64,000 nt of DNA from Oceaniferula spumae (GTDB lineage: Bacteria; Verrucomicrobiota; Verrucomicrobiia; Verrucomicrobiales; Akkermansiaceae). Shown in pieces: positions 50,901 to 58,616 of the stretch. Where the stretch lies: positions 2,604,001 through 2,668,000 of the forward strand of contig NZ_AP026866.1 in the NCBI RefSeq assembly GCF_042849255.1, given 5' to 3'. The notes beneath the pieces were generated by a model that saw only the letters and a list, made by a program, of their open reading frames with translations, did not search any database and had not been told where the DNA came from. Made by a program: the position numbers and the translations under genes. The stretch's first letter is position 1. The number at the start of each line of letters is the position of its first letter.

Positions 50901-51235
50901 ACTCCGCCTTCGATGGTCTCATTGATGAGCTCAGTATCACTGATGGATTTTTGGCCACCAGCGAACTACAGCCCCTGACCGCCGTCGTTACACTTGACGA
51001 GTTCCAGATCACAGAAACTGCCATCAGCACCGACGGCACAAAAATCACCCTCACCTTCGACTCCACAGATACGCGCCTCTTCACCGTGCAGCGATCCTAC
51101 ACCCTAGAGCCTAACAGCTGGGTGGATGTCCGCAGCTTTGTTCCCGGCGCAAGCAGTGCCAGCGAAACCACCGTCGCAGATATCACCGTCGATACCACCA
51201 AGCCAAAGGCATTTTATCGCGTGATCATGGAGTAG
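47918..51235 (+). CDS. Multidomain exported sulfatase (PEP-CTERM-like ectodomain, Fn3, sulfatase, LamG)
   Basis: A 1105-residue protein. Signal peptide ~1-27. Residues ~28-210 match the ectodomain of the preceding PEP-CTERM protein. A fibronectin-III-like module (~215-300) starts PDAPTNLAVTPGNSRNSLIW. The sulfatase is ~305-770: NFLFIIADDLDTYVINAY, and CTASRTCIMSGKNSW with Cys374 as the formylglycine site (C-x-A-x-R). HTSDHGMSIGRHGLQGKQNL-like segment about 610-625. A LamG-type domain (~800-1010) and C-terminal beta domain follow. No sorting tail. It probably removes sulfate from a polysaccharide. It shares the cassette with the lyase and GH88. Confidence 0.88.
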   Translation: MKITAPRQLQSLLAITWVITCMAILNAAPISWGPATNTTGKSDLIEGNIIYAWSGGTAATVTNGGISGTKSYTFNAVTYSDFTFTPTVTSNPFGDASSGAASTGDTNMDTVLKSLTYTTNGTSTGTQTIGGLTQGTTYQIQIFFNDQRNTRSMTFGDGTTAVNVSGQGSGWGQHVVGTFTADGITQQITHTANNFSNIHVNAILLTQPGPPPAPDAPTNLAVTPGNSRNSLIWDANTQVGVLNFRVKRSLTPGGGYTQIGTSTSNNYIDNTAANETTYYYIVTKVNTANEESGNSNIASGTPSSSIPIPPNFLFIIADDLDTYVINAYRNSEPVELDSNNNPYHIDTPNIDRLATEGMIFHQARIMGSDVGAVCTASRTCIMSGKNSWQRTSGVSAATTFPGIFNRGARSGAGNLPYATYRTCKNGNSYGTANGEFTIVNDATKRGNTDGNGSEWHADRGLEHIEHWQTNHRPNGKPFLMYLGFSHPHDERNARETPDLTGRYGCFNVTNPVNILSVDPDSPPLPINHLACTPATYPAHPFDHGHLNVRDEVNVPGVFDYRTEEVIRNEIGRQFACTDWIDQQLGRIFARLEDPNNDGDTSDSVMENTYIIFTSDHGMSIGRHGLQGKQNLYEHTWRVPYIVRGPGIAAGSATDALVYLHDTFPTLCELAGLAIPNTIDSNDGQSFKDVLEGNTSSHRTYHYGLYAGGAKPGMRSITDGRFKLIKYDVGNNATQVTQLFDLQENPFELLPEHGQPNLANQTAYASVRQRLEDELTRQRLENADPFAMLGDRTLLRFENNLNDSLPYGNGGTYHNSSGSTSPVFSPAVPNSTDYVLGAENTGSLDFEQDDQNYVQVADNRALDFGNNPFTIEAWVKLETMPTGDNQASTMPLVMKKLTNTSDAALDYMFLAAAGSYGNATSFNKLALHLGSAIITSTLAIPDTNWHHISVAFNPNTNTVRFTLDDQSDTQTTNATGTSNSGPLIIGAHFNSSGNIDSAFDGLIDELSITDGFLATSELQPLTAVVTLDEFQITETAISTDGTKITLTFDSTDTRLFTVQRSYTLEPNSWVDVRSFVPGASSASETTVADITVDTTKPKAFYRVIME

Positions 51236-51277
51236 TCACAGGTTGACGATCGGTGGTAGGAACCGCAGATTACTGAA

Positions 51278-51448
51278 GTGGAAACAACGTCCGTCACCTG
51301 TCCGTCCTGCTTCGAGTCCTTCGAAGTGGCACTGCCTCCCACCAGCGAATGTCCGTGTGAGGTGGACTACGATTGCGAAGTCTGCTGTCGCCCGATGGTG
51401 ATCAGTTTCTCCGATGGCTATGCCGATGCCCGAAGCCTCGATGACTGA
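51278..51448 (+). CDS. CPXCG-motif cysteine-rich small protein
   Basis: A 56-residue protein read from the GTG at 51278. It has VTCPSCFESFEVALPP, then ECPCEVDYDCEVCCRPMVI and ends SLDD. The CPxC...DYDCEVCCRPM layout is the CPXCG-type Cys-rich family, probably a small zinc-binding protein. Function unknown. Its last 8 bp overlap the start of the next gene (ATG at 51441), so the two are translated together. Confidence 0.85.
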   Translation: METTSVTCPSCFESFEVALPPTSECPCEVDYDCEVCCRPMVISFSDGYADARSLDD

Positions 51449-51974
51449 ACGCCTCCATCTCCCCGACCGCGAAAGCTGCCCGTTTCTGCCACCGGCGGAT
51501 CGGGTGTTAGGCCCTGGCGACTCGAAACGTCGCCGTGGTGAAGACGACTATTTCCTCACCTGCCTAACCTGTGCCCAGTCGCTCTGGCTTCAAGGGAAAC
51601 CCGCCCAAGCATTGCTACAGCTCAACCACGCACTGTCTCTCGACACTGAAACCTTCACACCATGGCCGCTTCCGTATCAGGCGAAGGTCTGGCTGTTCAC
51701 CCGCCGACACGAGGAAGGGTTTCTTGGCAATCCGGTGCGCCATTACCAGCACCTCGCCAGTCGCATGAGCGGACCTAACAGCGAACTGCGCAGCTGGCGC
51801 GCATGGGTATGTTTTCATCTAGCGGAAAGTTTGCTACCTGCTGATGAATTCCCCAGAGATGAGCAGCAGATTGAAAGAGAGGGTTTGGAAATTCCGGATA
51901 TTGATCAGACGATGAGCAATCTGGAAAAACTCGCTACGATAGAAGAAATACAGCTGATCCAAAAGCTACTTTGA
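51441..51974 (+). CDS. Conserved hypothetical protein coupled to the CPXCG gene
   Basis: A 177-residue cytosolic protein starting MTERLHLPDRESCPFLPPAD. It contains DDYFLTCLTCAQSLWLQGKP (about 34-53) and LQLNHALSLDTE, in a TPR-like helical arrangement, then conserved aromatic residues (WRAWVCFHLAES). I recognise the architecture as a family seen beside CPXCG genes in Verrucomicrobia-type bacteria but no function. The GTG of the CPXCG gene and this ATG overlap by 8 bp, so translation is coupled. Confidence 0.75.
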   Translation: MTERLHLPDRESCPFLPPADRVLGPGDSKRRRGEDDYFLTCLTCAQSLWLQGKPAQALLQLNHALSLDTETFTPWPLPYQAKVWLFTRRHEEGFLGNPVRHYQHLASRMSGPNSELRSWRAWVCFHLAESLLPADEFPRDEQQIEREGLEIPDIDQTMSNLEKLATIEEIQLIQKLL

Positions 51975-51983
51975 TGGAACGAG

Positions 51984-52082
51984 AGTAGGACAAGTTTGCA
52001 ACTTGTCGGCAGGCTTTGGAATAATCAGGACAAGCACGAGGGGTTCACAGGGGTTGCCGACAAGTTCTAAACTTGTCCTACT
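51984..52082. repeat. REP-like inverted repeat (GGACAAGTTT type)
   Basis: Left arm 51984-52010 (AGTAGGACAAGTTTGCAA then CTTGTCGGC) and right arm 52056-52082 match as reverse complements at 25 of 27 positions. The right arm runs over the stop codon of the MFS gene (52078), so the repeat contributes the end of that reading frame. It separates two convergent genes. Confidence 0.8.
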
Positions 52083-53283
52083 TTGCCCACTCCGCTTTTA
52101 GCTCAGGCCAGAGCAGCAAGGAGGACACAAAAATCAAGATCGCGCCACCGATCGCCACGGTGCTCGGACCCAGACTCCCGGCCACTGCGAAAGCGATGAT
52201 AGGCGCCAGAGTTCCTCGGAATCCGGTGAGACAGGTGTGCACACTCATGTATTCGCCCACATTTTCCTCGGTTGAAAATCGGGTCACCCACAGACTCCAG
52301 AGCACGTTTCCTCCGGATCGACCAATACCGTGCAGCGCCATGCCAATACATAGCGACATGAAGGTGCCGCCGAGGAAGTAGACTAACATCGCCAACAAGA
52401 AAAAGAGATTCACGATCACGCGCAACCGGTAGAACGGCAGTCGATCAAAGACCATCCCCCAAGGCACAATGCAGACGATAAATGCCATCATCGGTATCGT
52501 GCTGGTAATCATGCCCACGGATTTCGCCTCGAGAGCAAAGCCGTAGTCAGGGTTGGTGATGTATTCCACGAACAGCGAATAACACAGCAGATTACCCAGC
52601 CCTAACATCATCCAGGAAATCAGCAGCTTGCGAAATGCGCGATCCGTTTTCACATGTCCGAAGGCGTCAAAGAGCTGTAGCCGTTTTGTTTTTCGTAGCC
52701 GCACCCGTGCCATCGCCAGCACGCACCCTGCCATCAGAATACAACAGCCACTGTAGAACCAGAACAGTCCGTGGAAATCCCCGCCGTGGTCGGTCAGCCA
52801 GATGCCGAGGCCCAACCCAGCCGCACCAGCCACCACCGCGCGTAGCATGCCAGCGATGGAAAACAACCTGCCGCGCACTCTGTTAGGATAATGCTTTCGA
52901 TAAATCTGAGACATCAACGGAATGCCCAGCATCAACATCAAGGCCGCTGCGCAAATCCCCGTCACGTAGATCGCCGCCGAATTTCCCGACATCGCCGCCG
53001 TCGCAAAGCCGGTAGCCGATGCGCCCCAGACGATCACCGAAGCCGCATTCACCGAGCAACCGAGTCTTCTAACAATCTGTACAGTAAACAGACTCAGCAA
53101 GAGCCCCACGCTGGCCGAAGCTGCGATAGCCATCTTCATCCACACCGGCACATCAAACACCGCAATCGCCACATACATCGCAAAGGTCGTGCCCGAGGTT
53201 TCGATGAACCCCTGCGGCACCGACCGCACCATTTCCCAAAGAAACGTGCGCCGTTGCTGTCCGATGTCCGCACTGTCTTCCAT
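52078..53283 (-). CDS. Major facilitator superfamily transporter
   Basis: A 401-residue protein with twelve hydrophobic helices. It starts MEDSADIGQQRRTFLWEMVR, with a large N-terminal half containing a first-loop motif, GMVFDRLPFYRLR between helices 8 and 9, and RVRGRLFSIAGMLRAVVAGA mid-way. Substrate unknown; by length and topology it resembles drug or sugar efflux MFS proteins with no clear subfamily mark. It is preceded by the IR element at 53381. Confidence 0.83.
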   Translation of the reverse strand: MEDSADIGQQRRTFLWEMVRSVPQGFIETSGTTFAMYVAIAVFDVPVWMKMAIAASASVGLLLSLFTVQIVRRLGCSVNAASVIVWGASATGFATAAMSGNSAAIYVTGICAAALMLMLGIPLMSQIYRKHYPNRVRGRLFSIAGMLRAVVAGAAGLGLGIWLTDHGGDFHGLFWFYSGCCILMAGCVLAMARVRLRKTKRLQLFDAFGHVKTDRAFRKLLISWMMLGLGNLLCYSLFVEYITNPDYGFALEAKSVGMITSTIPMMAFIVCIVPWGMVFDRLPFYRLRVIVNLFFLLAMLVYFLGGTFMSLCIGMALHGIGRSGGNVLWSLWVTRFSTEENVGEYMSVHTCLTGFRGTLAPIIAFAVAGSLGPSTVAIGGAILIFVSSLLLWPELKAEWAK

Positions 53284-53380
53284 ACCCGCGCGCAGAGAAG
53301 CGTAGCTGCCATTGATTCACAAGGGAATAGATGCAAACAGGATAATCAGAACAATCTGTTGGGTATCTCAAATAAACGAT

Positions 53381-53523
53381 GGTAGGGCAGATTGGCCTCA
53401 ATCTGCCGGATCGAAGCGAACAGCCTTTGCTGAAATAGGGATGATCCAACAGCTTCGGTATCATTAATCCCTCCCGAGCGGTGAATAGTGTAGCCCTGCA
53501 GATTGAGGCCAATCTGCCCTACC
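53381..53523. repeat. REP-like perfect inverted repeat
   Basis: Left arm 53381-53406 (GGTAGGGCAGATTGGCCTCA then ATCTGC) and right arm 53498-53523 are perfect 26-bp reverse complements, 91 bp apart. It occupies the gap between the divergent MFS and OvoA-like methyltransferase genes. Confidence 0.85.
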
Positions 53524-53580
53524 GATCAAAGATCGCCTTATCCCTTGATTCTTGGCTCTGGATTCTTGAGTCTGTCCCCC

Positions 53581-54306
53581 ATGGCCGATGTCTACGAATC
53601 CGATCAACTGCTCAGCGAGTATCTTCTCATGCATTACGGCCCTGACGACGAGTTGATGCCATGGGGCTTCGGACCGAAGGATGCGATCGGATTTCCTGCG
53701 CGCACGGTGGCGTACTTCCCTGAGGAAAAGTGTGACCGCGCGCTCGATCTAGGCTGTGCCGTCGGTCGATCAAGTTTTGAACTCAGCCAGCGTGCGGACG
53801 AAGTGATAGGGATCGATTTCTCGCAAAACTTTATCGATGCGGCGGAGACGATTCGTCGTGAGGGGAAAATCGACTACCACATGTTAGACACCGGCTCACA
53901 GACCCGCCCCGCCACCGCCAGCTTGCCTGCTCGTTCACAGGCTGACCATGTTAGATTTCTTCAAGGCGATGCCATGAACTTGCCCGATGACCTCGGCAGC
54001 TTCGACCGCGTGCACGCCGCCAACCTGATCTGCCGGCTTCCCGAGCCGTTAAAACTTTTGAACCGACTCCCTGACCTTGTCCGGCCCGGTGGTATGCTTG
54101 TGCTCGCCACTCCTTGCACCTGGCTCGATAGCTTCACGCCGCCTGAGAACCAACCCAAGGAGGATACTTTCAGCTGGTTAAAGAGCCAACTGGAAGGAGA
54201 CTTTGAACTCACGGGTCGTCACGACGAACCCTTCCTCATCAGGGAAACGGCGCGTAAGTTTCAGTGGACGGTGTCACTGGTAAGCGTCTGGAAGCGCAAG
54301 GCTTGA
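53581..54306 (+). CDS. OvoA C-terminal-type methyltransferase (putative 4-mercaptohistidine N1-methyltransferase)
   Basis: A 241-residue SAM methyltransferase that begins ADVYESDQLLSEYLLMHYGP, matching the ovothiol-synthase C-terminal domain. DRALDLGCAVGRSSFELSQR (motif I), VIGIDFSQNFIDAA and FDRVHAANLICRLPEP follow, all OvoA-like. In ovothiol biosynthesis this domain N-methylates 5-thiohistidine (4-mercaptohistidine). The N-terminal sulfoxide-synthase part is missing, and no egtB/ovoA gene is in the window, so the partner must be elsewhere or the substrate differs. Start at 53581; an in-frame start at 53503 would fall inside the inverted repeat. Confidence 0.85.
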   Translation: MADVYESDQLLSEYLLMHYGPDDELMPWGFGPKDAIGFPARTVAYFPEEKCDRALDLGCAVGRSSFELSQRADEVIGIDFSQNFIDAAETIRREGKIDYHMLDTGSQTRPATASLPARSQADHVRFLQGDAMNLPDDLGSFDRVHAANLICRLPEPLKLLNRLPDLVRPGGMLVLATPCTWLDSFTPPENQPKEDTFSWLKSQLEGDFELTGRHDEPFLIRETARKFQWTVSLVSVWKRKA

Positions 54307-55764
54307 TCAGCGCGAACGACCGGACTTTTTGTAACGGTCCAGAGTCGTCTGCAGCATTTCGACCACCTCAGGATGCTCCTGCGCGATGTTTTTGCTCTCC
54401 TTGAGGTCAGCCTCCATATCATACAGCTGCACCCCTTTTTTTCCGGGGATGAGTTTCCATTTTCCTTTGCGTATGGCGAAGTTTCCGCCGATGTCATGGT
54501 TCACCACCAGCGGTCTGTTAGGTAGTGTCTTTGCCTTGCCAGTGATCAGGGGCAGGATGCTGAAGCTGTCTTCGGCGGTATTTTCCGGCAGCTTGATATC
54601 GAGGATCTCGGCGGTCGTTGCCATGAAGTCGGTCAGTCCAACTACATCCGCACAAGTCGAGCCGGGCTCCACTTTCCCCGGCCAGCGCACAATCATCGGC
54701 ACGCGGTGGCCGCCATCAGCAATCTGGGCTTTGTGCCCCTTGAGGTGCTTGCGTAGATCCACTCCGTGTTTTTCCAGGAGCTTGAATTTGGCGCCCGCAG
54801 GGGCCGTGCCGTTGTCGGTGGAGAAGATCACCAGCGTCTTGTCCGCTACTCCGGCATCATCGAGGGCTTTCATGATCTGGCCGACCACGGCGTCCGTCTC
54901 CATAACGAAGTCACAGTAAGCATCGATCCCGCTCTTCCCCTGCCATTCTTTACTGGGCGAGATAGGCGTGTGCGGTGAGGTCATTGGCACGTAGAGGAAA
55001 AACGGCTTGTCGTTCTTGGCTGCAGACGTGATCCACTCGACCGATTTTTCCCCCAACGTCGGGAGTATGTTTTCCAATTTCCACCCTGGTAGCATCAGGC
55101 CATCATGACCAAACATGCTCTTAGGCTTCATCACGCTGGGGATCCCGACGGTCTTGCCATTTTCCATAAAGAGGTAGGGTGCCATGTTGGGTAAATCGAC
55201 ACCGAACCAGTAGTCAAAGCCGTGGCTGTTAGGTCCGCCGGTTGTTGTTTTGCTGAAGTCGATTTTCGCTTGCGCCTCCTTGACACGCTTGGTGCCTTCG
55301 TTCCGGCTGAACATGTTGTCGGAGTCCTTGAGATCAGCGTTCGCCAGTTTGCCATCACTGTCGTACCAGTTCAGCCCCAGGTGCCACTTGCCGACCATTG
55401 CCGTGCTGTAGCCTTCCTTTTTCAACATCTCCGCTACGGTGATTCGGTCATCCTCTATCAAAGGTCTCGCGTAGTCCCATAGGACTGATCTTTTCAATCT
55501 TGAACGCCAACAGTAGCGCCCTGTTAGAAGGGAGTAACGCGTGGGAGTACAGACTGCCGATCCAGAATGGGCATCGGTGAAGTTCATGCCTTGGGCGGCT
55601 AGCTTATCGATGTGCGGTGTTTTTAGAGGTCCCATCGCGGGATTGTTGACGGAGATAGAGTCATAACCCATGTCATCGGCGAGGATGAAAACGATGTTGG
55701 GCTTTTCCTTAGCGGAGAGCGTGGTTGCGAGTGCCAGGCTCGCCAATATTAGTTTGGTGATCAT
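54307..55764 (-). CDS. Exported arylsulfatase
   Basis: A 485-residue sulfatase. Signal peptide ~1-18 (MITKLILASLALATTLSA). Metal-binding IVFILADDMGYDSI (Asp30-Asp31), the formylglycine site SAVCTPTRYSLLTGRY with Cys72, and GKWHLGLNWYDSD are classic type-I arylsulfatase motifs. It hydrolyses sulfate esters, here most likely on glycans outside the cytoplasm. It overlaps no neighbour and reads toward the OvoA-like gene tail-to-tail, with the stop codons adjacent. Confidence 0.93.
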   Translation of the reverse strand: MITKLILASLALATTLSAKEKPNIVFILADDMGYDSISVNNPAMGPLKTPHIDKLAAQGMNFTDAHSGSAVCTPTRYSLLTGRYCWRSRLKRSVLWDYARPLIEDDRITVAEMLKKEGYSTAMVGKWHLGLNWYDSDGKLANADLKDSDNMFSRNEGTKRVKEAQAKIDFSKTTTGGPNSHGFDYWFGVDLPNMAPYLFMENGKTVGIPSVMKPKSMFGHDGLMLPGWKLENILPTLGEKSVEWITSAAKNDKPFFLYVPMTSPHTPISPSKEWQGKSGIDAYCDFVMETDAVVGQIMKALDDAGVADKTLVIFSTDNGTAPAGAKFKLLEKHGVDLRKHLKGHKAQIADGGHRVPMIVRWPGKVEPGSTCADVVGLTDFMATTAEILDIKLPENTAEDSFSILPLITGKAKTLPNRPLVVNHDIGGNFAIRKGKWKLIPGKKGVQLYDMEADLKESKNIAQEHPEVVEMLQTTLDRYKKSGRSR

Positions 55765-56184
55765 TATTAAATATGTGGAGTCATGCTAGAGGCTGGGATG
55801 ATTCCCTCACAAGCTGATTTTCCATGATCATCGCCTAACCCACTCATCGACAAACCTCCATCCCTGCTGATTTTCGGCTAACAGCACTCAATCATCACCT
55901 CAAAACTCAACAAAACTTCCGTGCATTTGGCTTTTTTTGATAAAAAATAGTAGCTTTTCTGCGATCCAATTCGACACTGTGAACGGTTATGGACAGGGGG
56001 TTTCGTCTTTAAATATTGTTTGAAACACGGTTTGCGCGAAGGGCTTATGTCCGATCCAAGTCTTGACCCAAGTCAACAACCAGTGTAGAGAAGCGCCCAC
56101 TTCTGGCAAAGAACCGGAACGCCCCTTTTCACCCCTAGATTACCCCCGCCCCGCATCTAATTTTCTACAACCTATTCAAACATT
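55765..56184. other. Intergenic stretch before the desaturase
   Basis: 420 bp between divergent genes with no supported gene. It contains TTGACCCAAGTCAA (56063-56076), a small palindrome TTGAC-CCAA-GTCAA overlapping a possible -35 box, and T-rich tracts near 55930. Confidence 0.5.
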
Positions 56185-57294
56185 ATGCTTCGCATCCCAT
56201 TTAATCGAGTCAACTGGATCACCAGTATCTTCCTGATTGTTACGGCGTTGACTGCTGTAACTGCAGTGCCGATCTACCTTTGGCACTACGGAATCGACTG
56301 GTTCCAGGCCGGTATGTTCTTCTTCTATGCCACCATCACCACGATGAGCATCACCCTCGGTTACCACCGCCTCTTCTCCCACCTTGCTTTCAAAGCCAAG
56401 TGGCCGGTGAAATTCACCACTCTCGTTTTCGGCGCCTGTGCCTTCGAGAACTCCTGCCTTGATTGGACCGCAGATCACCGTCTGCACCACAAGCACGTCG
56501 ACCACGACGATGATCCTTACGATATTTCCAAAGGCTTCATGTGGGCCCACATCGGCTGGCTGATGTTCAAGCTCAAGCCTGAGCCACCAATGGACAACGT
56601 CAACGATCTGAAAAAAGACAAGCTCGTCATGTGGCAGCACAAATGGGTGCACCTCATCGGTCTTGTTGTCGGTCTCGTCATTCCTACCGCTCTTGGTTAC
56701 CTCTGGAACGGCTCAGCAGGCGCACTCGGCGGCTTCCTTCTTTCCGGTATCCTCCGCATCGTTTGTGTTCAGCACTGCACCTTCTTCATCAACTCGCTCT
56801 GCCACACCATCGGCAAGCGCCCATACAACACTGAGAACTCCGCTCGTGACTCAGCCATCATGGCCGTCTTCACCTGCGGTGAGGGCTACCACAACTACCA
56901 CCACGCATTCCAGCACGACTACCGTAACGGCGTGAAGCCATGGCAGTTCGACCCCACCAAGTGGATGATCTGGCTGCTTTCCAAAGTTGGCCTCACCAGC
57001 AACCTCCGCACCGTTTCCGATGAGAAAATCCTCCTCGCTGAAATGCGCGAAGCTCGCCGCCAGGCCGACCAACGCCTAGCCGCCATCGGTGAGACCACTC
57101 CTATCTCAGAAAAAGCCACCGAGATGCTGCACGGTTTCTCCCAGCGCCTCAGCGAGAGCTACGCCGAGCTTGAAACCGCCATTTCCAATAAAGTGGAAGT
57201 CTCCCGCAAAGCCATGAACCAATGGCAGCAAGAGACACGCGAGCTGGTTCGCCACATCTCCAGCATGAAGCGTCTGCCTAAGCAATCCGCTTAA
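56185..57294 (+). CDS. Membrane fatty-acyl desaturase
   Basis: A 369-residue protein with two helix pairs and the acyl-CoA/fatty-acid desaturase histidine boxes: GYHRLFSHLAFKAK (H-x4-H), DHRLHHKHVDHDDDP (H-x2-HH), and EGYHNYHHAFQHDYRNG (H-x2-HH). It inserts double bonds using a di-iron centre with reduced partner, probably delta-9. The last ~95 residues (~275-369) form an extra charged helical tail ending in VRHISSMKRLPKQSA, not part of the usual core. It ends in a strong terminator. Confidence 0.93.
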   Translation: MLRIPFNRVNWITSIFLIVTALTAVTAVPIYLWHYGIDWFQAGMFFFYATITTMSITLGYHRLFSHLAFKAKWPVKFTTLVFGACAFENSCLDWTADHRLHHKHVDHDDDPYDISKGFMWAHIGWLMFKLKPEPPMDNVNDLKKDKLVMWQHKWVHLIGLVVGLVIPTALGYLWNGSAGALGGFLLSGILRIVCVQHCTFFINSLCHTIGKRPYNTENSARDSAIMAVFTCGEGYHNYHHAFQHDYRNGVKPWQFDPTKWMIWLLSKVGLTSNLRTVSDEKILLAEMREARRQADQRLAAIGETTPISEKATEMLHGFSQRLSESYAELETAISNKVEVSRKAMNQWQQETRELVRHISSMKRLPKQSA

Positions 57295-57343
57295 GTCAGA
57301 CGAGATCGGGCAAGCTGCTCGTTTCAACTAATTCATTTCCAAA

Positions 57344-57377
57344 CAAGCGATCGGTCATCCGGTCGCTTGTTTTTTTA
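57344..57377 (+). terminator. Intrinsic terminator of the desaturase gene
   Basis: CAAGCGATCGG at 57344-57354 pairs with CCGGTCGCTTG at 57359-57369 (one G-T pair) around a TCAT loop, followed by seven T residues. Confidence 0.92.
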
Positions 57378-57514
57378 TGTCCGAAGCCCACAACCTCTCG
57401 CGCTCCTTTGCACTTCCGCTGTTCATGTCTTCGTGTTGTTTTCAGATTTTCCGAGTTGCCAGCCCGTCATCGCCACCCTATGAGTGTCAGTCACATCGCA
57501 CCTGATCCCACGGA

Positions 57515-57913
57515 ATGAAGAAACTCACCACCTCGCTCATGCTCACCGGTATTGCCGGTTTCTCTGCTTTGCTGTCATCTTGCGCTGACAAGCCCAAGGA
57601 AGAAGAGGCTGCCAAACCTGTGGAACAACCTAAGGTGGTCGCGAAACCTGTCGCGCCAGCCCCGGCACCTGTCGAGGAAGTGAACCCCACCGCAGCCTTC
57701 CGCACGCCTAGCGATGATACCAATTTACCCACAGCCGAGCAATTAGCCGACGGCGCGGAATCCTCCATCGGCACTGGAAGCCAGAAAGTCACGGTTCCCA
57801 ATACCCAGCCGAGCACTGCGATCAAGCCGCCCAGTGCCGCTGTTGCGCCTCCTGCCAAGTCACCACCTGCGACCGCTTCCACTAAGGAAGACGATCTCGC
57901 ACCAGCCGAGTAG
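57515..57913 (+). CDS. Proline-rich lipoprotein
   Basis: A 132-residue protein with a lipobox (LLSSCADKPK, Cys at about 23). The mature part is Pro/Ala/Lys-rich (QPKVVAKPVAPAPAPVEEVN), probably disordered and reaching through the envelope. No catalytic motif and no named family. It may act as a spacer or tether between membranes. Confidence 0.75.
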   Translation: MKKLTTSLMLTGIAGFSALLSSCADKPKEEEAAKPVEQPKVVAKPVAPAPAPVEEVNPTAAFRTPSDDTNLPTAEQLADGAESSIGTGSQKVTVPNTQPSTAIKPPSAAVAPPAKSPPATASTKEDDLAPAE

Positions 57914-57942
57914 GCCGTTTACGGTCGATTACTGGGATCTAT

Positions 57943-58338
57943 TCAGTATCCCACCCGCACTGACCAGCCACTTCCGTGGTAAGTGCCGCGGAACCCCCAG
58001 CGGGAGCGATGACCGCTGTGGTAGCCATGATGCCGATGGTGTCCGTGGTAACCACCGTAGTAGTGGCCAGCATAACCACTGTAGTAATAAGGCGAGTAAC
58101 CGGAATACCAACTGCTTCTTGAACGGTGGTAAACACGATCATTATAATTGCCGGTCCGCTGTGCCTCCAGGCGTTCGATCTCGCGCTTTTTCCAGTCGGG
58201 AACAAAGGGCTTTTTCTCTTCAACAGCCTGGGTAATTTTCACCACTTTTCCGGAAGCATCATACCACACGTCCTTGTCCGCCCAGGCCAATGGAGCGGAA
58301 AGTAACAAAACGGCGGGAATGACGCGGAGAATTTTCAT
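57943..58338 (-). CDS. Exported Tyr/Gly/His-rich protein
   Basis: A 131-residue protein starting MKILRVIPAVLLLSAPLAWA, a signal peptide. The middle is charged (KITQAVEEKKPFVPDWKKRE). The last ~55 residues are rich in Tyr, Gly, His and Ser (YYYSGYAGHYYGGYHGHHRH), a low-complexity, aggregation-prone or metal-binding composition. No family assigned. Confidence 0.72.
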   Translation of the reverse strand: MKILRVIPAVLLLSAPLAWADKDVWYDASGKVVKITQAVEEKKPFVPDWKKREIERLEAQRTGNYNDRVYHRSRSSWYSGYSPYYYSGYAGHYYGGYHGHHRHHGYHSGHRSRWGFRGTYHGSGWSVRVGY

Positions 58339-58418
58339 AGCGATATAATCTACACCCACCCGACGATCCGGCAAAGCTCCGATGCAGAAAATTCCACTGA
58401 ACCGGTCAAACCGTGGCT

Positions 58419-58550
58419 ATTGACCGCGAAAAATTGCGAAATGCACGAAAGCAAGACTTGGCTAGATATTTCATTTTGGAACCACGGAACACACCGAGGA
58501 TTCAACAATCGACTTCCGTGTATTCAGTGGGTTCCGTGTTTTTTTAGCGG
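58419..58550. repeat. REP-like composite element
   Basis: It begins GACCGCGAAAAATTGCGAAA near 58423 and ends TTTTTAGCGGTT, resembling the outer arms of the element at 15133. Inside is an imperfect inverted repeat: ACCACGGAACACACCGA at 58481-58497 with complementary CAGTGGGTTCCGTGTT at about 58525-58540. Confidence 0.6.
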
Positions 58551-58616
58551 TTAAAAATCTAGTCCCCGCATCACTTTGGTATTTGGTTTTTGGAAATTGG
58601 AACTTAAACACACAGC

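Noticed and set aside
53503..53580. Upstream start of the OvoA-like methyltransferase
   Set aside because: This part encodes the inverted repeat; homology to OvoA begins just after the ATG at 53581.
58430..58445. ATTGCGAAATGCACG resembling the stress-operon core
   Set aside because: It is part of a REP-like element, differs at the core, and lacks the paired element near the start codon.
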